Assembly (NCBI RefSeq): GCF_002902565.1
Contig: NZ_PPRC01000021.1
Coordinates: 1-64,000 of the forward strand
From: Staphylococcus petrasii
GTDB lineage: Bacteria > Bacillota > Bacilli > Staphylococcales > Staphylococcaceae
Length of the DNA: 64,000 nt
Reading direction: 5' to 3'
Positions 34,715 through 43,294 of the stretch are shown piece after piece (position 1 is the first letter of the stretch; each line of letters starts with the position of its first letter). The notes beneath the pieces are model-generated. The model had not been told where the DNA came from. It made no database searches and saw nothing but the letters and a program-made list of their open reading frames with translations. The position numbers were made by a program, and so were the translations under genes.

Positions 34715-36449
34715 TGTAGTTATAAAACTGTGGTTAACTATAATTCTTATAGTGACGACAGTTTTAATTTTATTAAGTGCTGCTTTAATCACCTTTATAC
34801 AATATTATTATACTCAACAAACGGAAAATGAAATCAGATCAGATGCTTCTAGAATAAGTCATTTGGTAGAGCATGCAGATAATAAAAAGTTAGCCATTGA
34901 ACATAGTCAGCAACTCATCGATGGGTCTGGTGGCGTAATTATCATGGCTGATAAAAATATGAAATCAGAAACGACAAATACGCCATTAAAAAACAAAATG
35001 TTGAAAGAAATTCATAATGACAGTCATTTTAATCAAGTATTTACTCGAGGAGAGTCTGCTACTCAGAATGTAACAATTAATGACAATGGAAACTCTCGTT
35101 CTTATATATTATTAGGATATCCAATGCAACCTCAAGATCATAGTAATTCCAAATATAGTGGTGTGTTTATTTATCAGGATTTAAAATCAATTGAAGACAC
35201 TAATAATGCAATCACCATTATTATTTTAATTACTGCCATTATTTTCTTGGCGACTTCAACTGTGTTTGCTTTCTTTTTATCAAATAAAATTACTAAACCA
35301 TTACGACAATTGCGAACTCAAGCATTTAACGTATCAAAAGGGGATTATTCTCAAAAGACGACCGTCTCAACTAAAGACGAAATCGGAGAATTATCACGCA
35401 CTTTTAATCACATGAGCTATGAGATTAGAGAACATATTGAAGCTATTTCAACTCAACGAAATATTCGTGATAGTTTAATCAATTCAATGGTAGAGGGCGT
35501 ATTAGGCATTAATGACAATAGAGAAGTGATTTTATCTAATAAAATGGCAGATGACATTATCCCAACTATTGATAAAACGACCTACCATAAAATTGAGAAA
35601 CAAATTGAAGTCACATTTACATCTAAAACTACTGAATTTCAAGAATATGAATTTAATGGTAAATTTTATGTATTTATTATGAGTTATATTCCTCGTATTC
35701 AACAGGATGGACGCAGTGGTATTGTAGTTATCATTAGAGATATGACAAATGAGCATAATCTAGATCAAATGAAAAAAGATTTCATTGCTAATGTATCTCA
35801 TGAATTACGTACACCTATCTCCTTATTACAGGGTTACACTGAGTCTATTGTAGATGGTATCGTAACAGAACCTGATGAAATTAGAGATTCACTATCAATT
35901 GTATTAGATGAAACAAAACGATTGAATCGTCTTGTTAATGAATTACTCAATGTAGCTCGTATGGATGCTGAAGGTCTAACTGTTAATAAAGAAGTACAGC
36001 CTATTAAACCGTTGCTATCTAAAATGCAAATGAAATATAGACAACAAGCTCAAGATTTAGAAGTTGATATGGATTTACTTCCAACTGTGGATGAAGAACC
36101 ATGGGAATATGATGCTGATCGTATTGATCAAGTACTGACTAATTTGATTGATAACGCTACGCGTTATACTAAACCAGGTGACAAAATCAGTATTACAACC
36201 TCAGAAGATGAAAATTATCAAATGCTATATGTAAATGATACCGGTAGTGGCATTGCCCCTGAACATCTTGATTTAGTGTTCGATAGATTCTATAAAGTTG
36301 AAGCATCAAGAACACGTGGCAAACAAGGCACTGGTTTAGGATTATTCATTTGTAAAATGATTATTGAAGAGCATGGGGGTGACATTTCAGTAGAAAGTAC
36401 ATTAGGTGAGGGCACAACCTTTATTATTAAATTACCTAAACCTGAATAA
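34695..36449 (+). CDS. srrB: respiratory sensor histidine kinase SrrB
   Basis: SrrB is the membrane kinase for SrrA and is thought to sense the menaquinone redox state and oxygen limitation. The 584-residue protein has two membrane segments (about 10-32 and 165-190), an extracytoplasmic loop, HAMP (about 190-245), a PAS domain, the phosphoacceptor in NVSHELRTPISLLQGY and the ATPase boxes (LIDNATRYT, DTGSGIAPEH, GKQGTGLGL). The GTG at 34695 has GAGGT eight bases upstream and overlaps srrA by 20 bases. Two cysteines reported as a redox switch in S. aureus (464 and 501) are replaced here. The sensor loop also differs strongly. Confidence 0.94.
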   Translation: MTNRLNSVVIKLWLTIILIVTTVLILLSAALITFIQYYYTQQTENEIRSDASRISHLVEHADNKKLAIEHSQQLIDGSGGVIIMADKNMKSETTNTPLKNKMLKEIHNDSHFNQVFTRGESATQNVTINDNGNSRSYILLGYPMQPQDHSNSKYSGVFIYQDLKSIEDTNNAITIIILITAIIFLATSTVFAFFLSNKITKPLRQLRTQAFNVSKGDYSQKTTVSTKDEIGELSRTFNHMSYEIREHIEAISTQRNIRDSLINSMVEGVLGINDNREVILSNKMADDIIPTIDKTTYHKIEKQIEVTFTSKTTEFQEYEFNGKFYVFIMSYIPRIQQDGRSGIVVIIRDMTNEHNLDQMKKDFIANVSHELRTPISLLQGYTESIVDGIVTEPDEIRDSLSIVLDETKRLNRLVNELLNVARMDAEGLTVNKEVQPIKPLLSKMQMKYRQQAQDLEVDMDLLPTVDEEPWEYDADRIDQVLTNLIDNATRYTKPGDKISITTSEDENYQMLYVNDTGSGIAPEHLDLVFDRFYKVEASRTRGKQGTGLGLFICKMIIEEHGGDISVESTLGEGTTFIIKLPKPE

Positions 36450-36461
36450 TCATTAGTATTA

Positions 36462-36505
36462 CCCGCTTAACCTTTATAAGTAAGTTAAAGGTTAAGTGGG
36501 TTTTT
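36462..36505 (+). terminator. terminator after srrB
   Basis: CCCGCTTAACCTT pairs with AAGGTTAAGTGGG (one G-U pair) around a loop, followed by five T. Confidence 0.92.
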
Positions 36506-36526
36506 ATTTTGAATTGAGCATGAGTA

Positions 36527-36555
36527 TTGCACAAACTTTTTCCTTATTGTAATAT
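36527..36555 (+). promoter_or_regulatory. sigma-A promoter of ribU
   Basis: TTGCAC at 36527-36532 and TAATAT at 36550-36555 have 17-base spacing and lie just before the FMN riboswitch. Confidence 0.65.
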
Positions 36556-36580
36556 TTAATTTAAATTAATAAATACGAAA

Positions 36581-36705
36581 TTCATCTTCGGGGTAGGGTG
36601 AGAGTCCCGACCGGCAGTAAAATAAGCCTGCGACCCGCTTCATTGAAGTGGCTGATTCAGTGTAAATCTGAAGCCGACAGTATAGTCTGGATGGGAGAAG
36701 ATGGA
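36581..36705 (+). promoter_or_regulatory. FMN riboswitch (RFN element)
   Basis: The conserved RFN blocks are present in order: ATCTTCGGGGTAGGGTGAGA, CCCGACCGGC, GCCTGCGACCCGC, CTGATTCAGTGTAAATCTG, AAGCCGACAGTATAGTCTGG and ATGGGAGAAGAT. The outer P1 helix pairs TTCATCTTC (36581-36589) with GAAGATGGA (36697-36705). It senses flavin mononucleotide and here controls the riboflavin uptake gene downstream. A CCTCC at 36729 and the ribosome site AAGGAG at 36755 form a likely switch with the P1 end. Confidence 0.97.
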
Positions 36706-36770
36706 GGTTTTTTGTTGTGCAAAATTATCCTCCTATTCTATGCAAGATGAATGGAAGGAGAAAATTGAAT

Positions 36771-37316
36771 ATGCAACAAAATAAACGCCTCATTACTATA
36801 AGTATGTTAAGTGCAATTGCTTTTATATTAACATTTATAAAATTTCCATTGCCTTTTTTACCACCATACTTAACATTAGACTTTAGTGATGTGCCAACAT
36901 TACTAGCTACGTTTACATTTGGCCCATTGGCAGGTGTCATAGTAGCTTTAGTAAAAAATATATTGAACTTTATTTTTAATATGGGAGATCCAGTAGGTCC
37001 CGTGGCTAACTTTTTAGCTGGTGTAAGTTTCTTATTATCTGCTTATTATGTTAGTAAGAAAAAGTATACTCATTCTAATCGTTCCTTAATCATAGGTTTA
37101 GCAGTAGGTACGATTGTTATGACAATTATTTTAAGTATTTTAAATTACTTCGTCTTATTACCTTTATACGGTATGATTTTCAACTTAGGCGATGTCTTTA
37201 CAAATTTAAAAATTATCATTTTATCTGGAATTATTCCTTTTAACATCATTAAAGGAATTATCATTTCTATTATTTTTATACTTTTATATAAACGTTTGAA
37301 GAGAGTACTTCAATAG
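36771..37316 (+). CDS. ribU: riboflavin ECF transporter substrate-binding protein RibU
   Basis: RibU is the membrane S component that binds riboflavin and pairs with a shared energy-coupling module. The 181-residue protein has about six membrane helices. The family signature region KRLITISMLSAIAFILTFIKFPLP is followed by LDFSDVPTLLATFTFGPLAG and VKNILNFIFNMGDPVGPVANFLAG. The ATG at 36771 follows AAGGAG by ten bases. The FMN riboswitch upstream confirms the vitamin specificity. A strong terminator follows, so it is monocistronic. Confidence 0.95.
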   Translation: MQQNKRLITISMLSAIAFILTFIKFPLPFLPPYLTLDFSDVPTLLATFTFGPLAGVIVALVKNILNFIFNMGDPVGPVANFLAGVSFLLSAYYVSKKKYTHSNRSLIIGLAVGTIVMTIILSILNYFVLLPLYGMIFNLGDVFTNLKIIILSGIIPFNIIKGIIISIIFILLYKRLKRVLQ

Positions 37317-37337
37317 AATATAAATTTATCTACGATT

Positions 37338-37367
37338 TAAGCTGGCAACCATAGGGTGCCAGCTTTT
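37338..37367 (+). terminator. terminator after ribU
   Basis: AAGCTGGCA pairs with TGCCAGCTT around a small loop, followed by T residues. Confidence 0.92.
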
Positions 37368-37410
37368 TTCAATTTCGAAAATTATTTAGAGTGAAATAAT
37401 TGCGAGATAT

Positions 37411-37443
37411 AAATAAAACCGACAAAGCGTAAAACTTTGTCGG
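37411..37443 (-). terminator. terminator of the ferredoxin gene
   Basis: CCGACAAAG and CTTTGTCGG form a perfect 9-base stem; on the minus strand TTTTATTT follows. Confidence 0.9.
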
Positions 37444-37482
37444 CTATCTATATATTATAGTGATATAATCAGATTAAATTTA

Positions 37483-37782
<300 letters not shown>

Positions 37783-37840
37783 TCAGACATCGATTATTTT
37801 AATTTCCAATTTATAAGTTTCATAAAGTGAGGATTCACCT

Positions 37841-38800
37841 ATGTACGATATCTTTTCATATGCGTATAAACACACATTTAATTATAAAACTAATAAAAGT
37901 ATTTACAATATATTATACGGTAAAAAATCACATCAAACATTCTTTGATGCTTGTTCTCAACAACTTTTATCATTATATCACAGTTTTCCTAAATTAAAAT
38001 ATCCGTCTTTTGAGCGATATATTCAAAATAATGAAAGTAATCATATTCAACTTAAAATCCATCCGCGATATACATATGATAGTTTGATCAATACTTATAG
38101 TTGTATTCAATTATTAGTTCAATCAATCACTCAGTATCTTAATAATGAATTGAATTTTATTCCTATTTCTCAACAACTAAAAGTTCAACAACGTGTTAAA
38201 CAAGTTTATTCAGATATTATGAAGCATGATTTAATTGAAGATTTCCAAGATGAATTATCGCAATTGTTTCATACTATTTATACTCAAAATGACAATCATT
38301 CTTATATCCATTATTATTTACAAGGTTATGATGAGCCTATGTACACGCGTCAACAAGTGAGTTTGATTGAAGATAAACCTGTAACTGATTTATTCACGTT
38401 AGAGCTAAATGATTTAGTTGAAGTTATGTATGCTCTTGAACAAAAAGAACAGTTTCCAATACTTTCTAAATTAATTATATTGCCTCCCTTATTGAATAAA
38501 ACTGCATTATCCCATCAGCAATTGCTTCGAGGCATTACAATGGACGAAGCTGCAGTCATACAGAATGTGAAGGTTAATACTATAGAAGATCATGTTTTGG
38601 AATTATTTATTAAAGGATATTTTCATGAGTATACTGATTTCGTTGATGAAAGTTCAATTACTGATTTTGAAAAATTTTATGTTGATAATAGAGGTGAACG
38701 TTTAAAAATATATAAAAATCAATTCGAACATTTATCATATTTTCAAATCAAATTAATTATTGTAGGTATCGAAAGAGGTGATTTAAGTGTTGGAAGATAA
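37841..38800 (+). CDS. YpbB-like protein with a helicase-type helix-turn-helix domain
   Basis: This 319-residue protein precedes recQ. Its N-terminal two thirds have no motif I recognise; the C-terminus (about 225-275) holds a helix-turn-helix of the kind found after RecQ helicases, LLRGITMDEAAVIQNVKVNT and IEDHVLELF. The last 14 bases overlap the recQ start, so the two are coupled. B. subtilis has the same pair, ypbB-recQ. It may act as a separate accessory DNA-binding domain for this short RecQ; this is inference. Confidence 0.75.
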   Translation: MYDIFSYAYKHTFNYKTNKSIYNILYGKKSHQTFFDACSQQLLSLYHSFPKLKYPSFERYIQNNESNHIQLKIHPRYTYDSLINTYSCIQLLVQSITQYLNNELNFIPISQQLKVQQRVKQVYSDIMKHDLIEDFQDELSQLFHTIYTQNDNHSYIHYYLQGYDEPMYTRQQVSLIEDKPVTDLFTLELNDLVEVMYALEQKEQFPILSKLIILPPLLNKTALSHQQLLRGITMDEAAVIQNVKVNTIEDHVLELFIKGYFHEYTDFVDESSITDFEKFYVDNRGERLKIYKNQFEHLSYFQIKLIIVGIERGDLSVGR

Positions 38801-40166
38801 ACTAAAAGAATGGTTTGGGTATGATGATTTTAATCCTGGGCAACGTGAAATAATTGAAAGCATTCTTAATGGACAACATACGCTAGGCGTTCTGCCAACA
38901 GGTAGTGGTAAGAGCTTATGTTACCAATTTCCTACTTATATGAAACAACAGCCTACGCTTATCATTTCTCCCTTAATATCATTAATGGATGACCAAGTCA
39001 TGCAACTGAAAGCGCAAGGGGAGAAGCATGTCAGTTATATTCATTCTGGTATGGAAGAACAAGAAAAAAAAGAGAATATTAACTTATTAAAGAAAAGTCG
39101 ATTTATATTTTTAAGTCCAGAATTTTTATTACAATCAAATCATTTTGAACTTATCAATCAAATAAACTTTGGTTTAATTGTATTAGATGAAGCGCATTGC
39201 TTATCTGAATGGGGCTACGATTTCCGTCCACATTATGCATTAGTAGGACAGATTACACAATTTTTCAAATCTGCAACTATATTAGCGCTCACAGCGACAG
39301 CACCGCCACATCTACCAGAAGATTTAGAAACGATTTTAAATATTAAATTTAAAACTATTAAAACTACAATGAATCGAGATAATATTTCATTTTCTCATAT
39401 CAACTTTGACAGTGATGATGATAAAATCAGTTGGTTACTTGATTTCTTAGAAACTTCAGGACCTACGATTATTTATGTTTCCTCCAAAAAAATGTGTTTC
39501 GAGTTGGCCAATCTCATCTATCAACGAGGTTATCTAACTGGAATTTATCATGGTGATTTGTCTTATCAAGAACGTCATACTGTGCAACAACAATTTATTG
39601 ATAATTTTATCCCTGTCATTGTTGCAACAAGTGCTTTTGGTATGGGGGTTAATAAAAAGGATATTCGTACTGTGATACATTTTCACTTATCAACGAGTCC
39701 GTCAAATTATTTACAAGAAATCGGCCGAGCGGGAAGAGATGGTAAACAAAGCCAAGCCATCAGTCTTTTCCAACCAGATGACAGTTTTATTCTTGAAACG
39801 CTGTTATTTAACGATGCAATTTTAGTTGAAGATGTAGAAGCTTATGATTTAGGTGCCTTTTTACCTCCTAATAAACAAGAAATACTTGAAGTTTTGCATC
39901 AAAGATACTCAATTATGCAGCTTAAACATATATTTAAAACATCATTAATCCGTAAAAAATTGGGTTATCAACGTATGGTTGGCTACACAAGTCTCGATCA
40001 ATGTCGAAGAAGTTATTTACTGGAGTTTTTTGGAGAAGTGCCCGATAAACCTACTCAATGCTGCGACATTGATACAAACATAGCACCACTTAGTTATTTT
40101 AATAGAAAAAAAGTAAAGAGAAAATTTAGTTATAATGAAAAACTTAAAAATTTATTCAAATATTAA
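38787..40166 (+). CDS. recQ: RecQ-family ATP-dependent DNA helicase
   Basis: RecQ unwinds DNA in the 3' to 5' direction during recombinational repair. The 459-residue protein is the short form: it has the helicase core (QREIIES Q motif, Walker A LPTGSGKSLC at about 35, DEAH box LDEAHCLSEWGYDFRP, ALTATAP, and the C-terminal QEIGRAGRDGK), a short zinc-like end (Cys in LDQCRRSYLLEFFGE and CCDID) and no HRDC domain. It starts with GTG at 38787, overlapping the upstream gene by 14 bases, with GAGGTG ahead. The missing winged helix may be supplied by the upstream protein. Confidence 0.9.
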   Translation: MLEDKLKEWFGYDDFNPGQREIIESILNGQHTLGVLPTGSGKSLCYQFPTYMKQQPTLIISPLISLMDDQVMQLKAQGEKHVSYIHSGMEEQEKKENINLLKKSRFIFLSPEFLLQSNHFELINQINFGLIVLDEAHCLSEWGYDFRPHYALVGQITQFFKSATILALTATAPPHLPEDLETILNIKFKTIKTTMNRDNISFSHINFDSDDDKISWLLDFLETSGPTIIYVSSKKMCFELANLIYQRGYLTGIYHGDLSYQERHTVQQQFIDNFIPVIVATSAFGMGVNKKDIRTVIHFHLSTSPSNYLQEIGRAGRDGKQSQAISLFQPDDSFILETLLFNDAILVEDVEAYDLGAFLPPNKQEILEVLHQRYSIMQLKHIFKTSLIRKKLGYQRMVGYTSLDQCRRSYLLEFFGEVPDKPTQCCDIDTNIAPLSYFNRKKVKRKFSYNEKLKNLFKY

Positions 40167-40313
40167 GTGCTTTTCTTTACTATAATATTTTATACAGGAT
40201 ATAATTAAATCATCAAATGTTTTATAAAAAATGTTAAAAATGATACATATTTGTTACATTCAAGGGTATAAAGTATGTGACAATTAAATAATTGAAAAGA
40301 AAGGATGTTAGCC

Positions 40314-41948
40314 GTGTCTAAAAATAATTTTAGAGATGACTTCGAAAAAAATCGTCAGTCGATTGATTCAGACGATCAATTCGAACATACAAACCGCAAC
40401 TCTGATGAAACTATCGATGAATTCGATAATCAATCAGATCAACAATTCCCACCAAGAAATGCTCAAAGACGTCAAAGAAGACGTAATCAAGCTACAAATC
40501 GTAGCAAGAAATTTGATGACCAACCAAATGATTACAACAACGAAGGTTCATTAGATGATCGCTATGATGAAGAATCTTTCGAGGATGTACATAATGATCA
40601 CTTAGAGAATGAATCAGATTACTCAAACAGAAATAATCGTAAAAATGATAGACGTTCTAACAATTACGATGAATACGAAGACGATTTTGAAAATGATCGC
40701 TTAAATGATAATAATCGTCGTCATCGTGACTTCGATCAAGAAGAAGATGGTCATAGAAATCGTAGAGATGATAGAAGAGACCATCGTCGCGATGAAAATC
40801 TTGACCGCGACAACGATGACCGCTTAGTTAACGGTAAAGATGCTGCAATTGCTGGTGGCGCAGGTGCTGCTGGAGCTGCTGCAGGTCACAATAAAAATAA
40901 GAAGAAAAATCGTCAAAACAATCGTGTAGATTCTCGTGATAATAGAAATGATTATCGTGATGATAGAAACAATTTAGATAACGATAGAAATTCTCGTGTT
41001 CGTGAAAATGACAAATACGAAGACGACAAATTTGATGATAAAAATCGTGCACATGATGATCATAAAAAGCACAGCAAAGGCAAAAAAGCTGCTGTTGGCG
41101 CTGGTGCTGCTGGAGCTGCTGGGGCTGCAGGCGTAGCAGCTTCTAAAAATAAAAAACATCACTCTAAAGATAATGATTTAGAGCGTCGTAATACACGTGA
41201 TGACCACCATCAGGATACACGTAATCACCGTGACGATTATCGTGATAATGATAGATACGATAATCACGATAGTTTCCAAGCTCACGATGGTAAGAAAAAA
41301 CGTGGTTTAATGGGTATCTTATTACCATTACTTGCATTGTTATTAATCTTAGCTGCTTTAGCTATCTTTATTGGTATGTATTTAAACAACGACCATAAAG
41401 ATAAAGATGGTACTAAACAAGAGAATACTACAGAACAAACTTCTAATAAATCAGACAAAAAAGATAATGATAAAGATAAAACTACTGAAGATAATAAAGC
41501 TGACAAATCAAGCGAAAAATCTACAGTAAACGACAATAAATCAGACGAAAACGCAACAACTGAAAATAGTTCTTCTGAAAATAGTGCATCTAAAGACAAA
41601 GATAATAGCGCTTCAACTGGCGCAGCAACTAATGATAATAATGGTGCAACTTCTTCAGAAAATAATTCAAATAATGCTTCTGATAATAACAGTAATAGCG
41701 ATAATAACAATGGTAATTCACAGGCTACTCAAAATAATAGCCAAAATTCAAATGGTAATAACAATCAATCAAATAATTCTACTTCTGGTCAACAAACACA
41801 TGTAGTATCTGGTAATGAAAACTTATACCGTATTGCTATTCAATATTATGGCCAAGGTACAGTAGAAAATGTTAATAAAATTAAACAAGCTAATGGTTTA
41901 ACAAGTAACAATATCACTAATGGTGAAAAATTAGTTATTCCTCAATAA
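40314..41948 (+). CDS. ebpS: EbpS-like surface protein with a LysM domain
   Basis: This cell-surface protein is the homologue of S. aureus elastin-binding protein EbpS. The 544 residues contain a long, highly charged Asp/Arg/Asn-rich region (1-325) with two Gly/Ala blocks about 80 residues apart (near 173 and 253), a membrane segment [20 protein letters not shown] (about 330-350), a Lys/Asp/Asn/Ser-rich spacer and a C-terminal LysM domain ([17 protein letters not shown]...LVIPQ) that binds peptidoglycan. It has no cleavable signal peptide. GTG at 40314 follows AAAGGATG. The S. aureus hexamer TNSHQD, remembered as needed for elastin binding, is absent. Confidence 0.88.
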   Translation: MSKNNFRDDFEKNRQSIDSDDQFEHTNRNSDETIDEFDNQSDQQFPPRNAQRRQRRRNQATNRSKKFDDQPNDYNNEGSLDDRYDEESFEDVHNDHLENESDYSNRNNRKNDRRSNNYDEYEDDFENDRLNDNNRRHRDFDQEEDGHRNRRDDRRDHRRDENLDRDNDDRLVNGKDAAIAGGAGAAGAAAGHNKNKKKNRQNNRVDSRDNRNDYRDDRNNLDNDRNSRVRENDKYEDDKFDDKNRAHDDHKKHSKGKKAAVGAGAAGAAGAAGVAASKNKKHHSKDNDLERRNTRDDHHQDTRNHRDDYRDNDRYDNHDSFQAHDGKKKRGLMGILLPLLALLLILAALAIFIGMYLNNDHKDKDGTKQENTTEQTSNKSDKKDNDKDKTTEDNKADKSSEKSTVNDNKSDENATTENSSSENSASKDKDNSASTGAATNDNNGATSSENNSNNASDNNSNSDNNNGNSQATQNNSQNSNGNNNQSNNSTSGQQTHVVSGNENLYRIAIQYYGQGTVENVNKIKQANGLTSNNITNGEKLVIPQ

Positions 41949-41970
41949 GCCATTTAAATTACTTTTAAAT

Positions 41971-42004
41971 AAAGGCTGGGACATATATAATGTCTCAGTC
42001 TTTA
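41971..42004 (+). terminator. terminator after ebpS, part of an intergenic repeat
   Basis: AAAGGCTGGGACAT pairs with ATGTCTCAGTCTTT (wobble pairs), followed by ATTTA. The AAAGGCTGGGACAT form is a frequent staphylococcal intergenic terminator repeat. Confidence 0.8.
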
Positions 42005-42010
42005 TTTACG

Positions 42011-42087
42011 TTTGACAGTAGCTGACTGATTTGAAAATGCGCTTTAATTAAGCTTTTCTCACATCTAGCCAACCTTACAAGGGTAAG
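42011..42087. repeat. interspersed intergenic repeat, copy B
   Basis: This 77-base block aligns without gaps to 21683-21759 at about 61 positions. It follows the ebpS terminator hairpin and leads into a degenerate GACAATGAAAT...ATTTCTGTTCTG hairpin (about 42090-42118). Confidence 0.75.
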
Positions 42088-42172
42088 ACAATGAAATCAT
42101 TTTAATTTCTGTTCTGCACCTTTCTTTTTTTATTGTTTAATTTATTATTTCACTATCGTATATCTGGAAAAT

Positions 42173-42192
42173 ATTTTTCTATTTAGAAAAAT
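42173..42192. promoter_or_regulatory. perfect palindrome at the ypdA promoter
   Basis: ATTTTTCTA and TAGAAAAAT are exact inverted copies separated by TT. The 20-base site covers the -35 region of the ypdA promoter, so it could be a repressor or activator site. Confidence 0.45.
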
Positions 42193-42201
42193 AGACTTAA
42201 C

Positions 42202-42210
42202 TGCTATAAT
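42202..42210 (+). promoter_or_regulatory. extended -10 promoter of ypdA
   Basis: TGCTATAAT has a perfect -10 box and TGn extension, with no clear -35 box apart from the palindrome that covers this position. Confidence 0.6.
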
Positions 42211-42238
42211 ATATTGGTGATTAAAGGAGGCCAAAAAC

Positions 42239-43225
42239 ATGCAAAGCGTTGAAAGTATTATTATCGGTGGAGGCCCATGTGGTTTAAGCGCTGCAATTGA
42301 ACAAAAGAAAAAAGGTATTGAAACACTTGTAATTGAGAAAGGGAATGTAGTGGATGCAATTTATAAATATCCAACACATCAAACATTCTTCTCTTCAAGT
42401 GATAAATTAAGCATTGGCGATATACCTTTTATCGTTGAAGAAAGTAAGCCACGTCGAAATCAAGCACTTGTATATTATAGAGAAGTAGTTAAACATCATA
42501 ATTTAAGAGTTAATGCTTTCGAAGAAGTTTTAACTGTTAAAAAAATTGATAACAAATTTACAATTACTACTACTAAAGATGTCTACGAATGTAAATTTTT
42601 AACTGTTGCGACTGGATATTATGGCCAACACAATACGTTAGAAGTTAAAGGGGCAGATTTACCTAAAGTTCAACATTACTTCAAAGAAGCACATCCATAT
42701 TTCAATCAACATGTTACAGTGATTGGTGGTAAAAACTCTGCAGTTGATGCCGCACTTGAATTAGAAAAAGCTGGCGCTAAAGTGACAGTACTTTATAGAG
42801 GCGATCGCTATTCAGCAGCTATTAAGCCATGGATTTTACCGAACTTCGAATCATTAGTAAATCATGAAAAGATTACAATGGAATTTAATGCCAACGTAAA
42901 TGAAATTACTGAAGATAGTGTTATCTATGAAAAAAATGGTAAAACTATTGAAATTCCAAATGATCATGTATTTGCGATGATAGGCTATCATCCAGATTAT
43001 GACTTTTTACGTTCTATTGGTATTGAAATTAATACAAACGAATTTGGTACAGCACCTGTTCATAACAAAGAAACGTTTGAAACAAATGTAGAGAATTGTT
43101 ATATAGCAGGGGTTATCGCTGCCGGAAATGACAATAACTCTATTTTCATTGAAAATGGAAAATATCACGGCGGTATTATTACTCAAAGTATATTAAGTAA
43201 AAAACAAACACCTCTAGAAAGCTAA
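42239..43225 (+). CDS. ypdA: bacillithiol disulfide reductase YpdA
   Basis: YpdA is the NADPH-dependent flavoenzyme that regenerates bacillithiol from its disulfide. The 328-residue protein has the FAD motif IIGGGPCGLSAAIE (about 8-21), whose Cys next to the glycines is the conserved, reported active-site cysteine (about 14), and the NADPH motif VIGGKNSAVDAALELEKAG (about 160). It lacks the CxxC pair of thioredoxin reductases. An AAAGGAGG site precedes the ATG. BrxB (14.4 kb) and BshA (60.0 kb) belong to the same system. Confidence 0.93.
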   Translation: MQSVESIIIGGGPCGLSAAIEQKKKGIETLVIEKGNVVDAIYKYPTHQTFFSSSDKLSIGDIPFIVEESKPRRNQALVYYREVVKHHNLRVNAFEEVLTVKKIDNKFTITTTKDVYECKFLTVATGYYGQHNTLEVKGADLPKVQHYFKEAHPYFNQHVTVIGGKNSAVDAALELEKAGAKVTVLYRGDRYSAAIKPWILPNFESLVNHEKITMEFNANVNEITEDSVIYEKNGKTIEIPNDHVFAMIGYHPDYDFLRSIGIEINTNEFGTAPVHNKETFETNVENCYIAGVIAAGNDNNSIFIENGKYHGGIITQSILSKKQTPLES

Positions 43226-43235
43226 ACAAGATGAC

Positions 43236-43287
43236 GAAAGCGGAACAGAAATCTTCTAACAAAGTTAATTTCTGTTCCGCTTCTTTT
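43236..43287. terminator. bidirectional terminator between ypdA and ansA
   Basis: AAGCGGAACAGAAAT (43238-43252) and ATTTCTGTTCCGCTT (43268-43282) are an exact 15-base inverted repeat with a T run on the right. It lies between convergent genes. Confidence 0.93.
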
Positions 43288-43294
43288 TATCAAA

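Noticed and set aside
36655-36740. Small minus-strand frame with AGGAGG-like site opposite the FMN riboswitch
   Set aside because: The AGGAGG is the complement of the CCTCC switch element, and the start is a TTG; the bases are explained by the riboswitch.
41282-41710. 142-codon open frame on the minus strand inside ebpS
   Set aside because: It is the mirror of low-complexity Asn/Ser/Asp codons of ebpS; the translation is a Leu/Ser run with no ribosome site.
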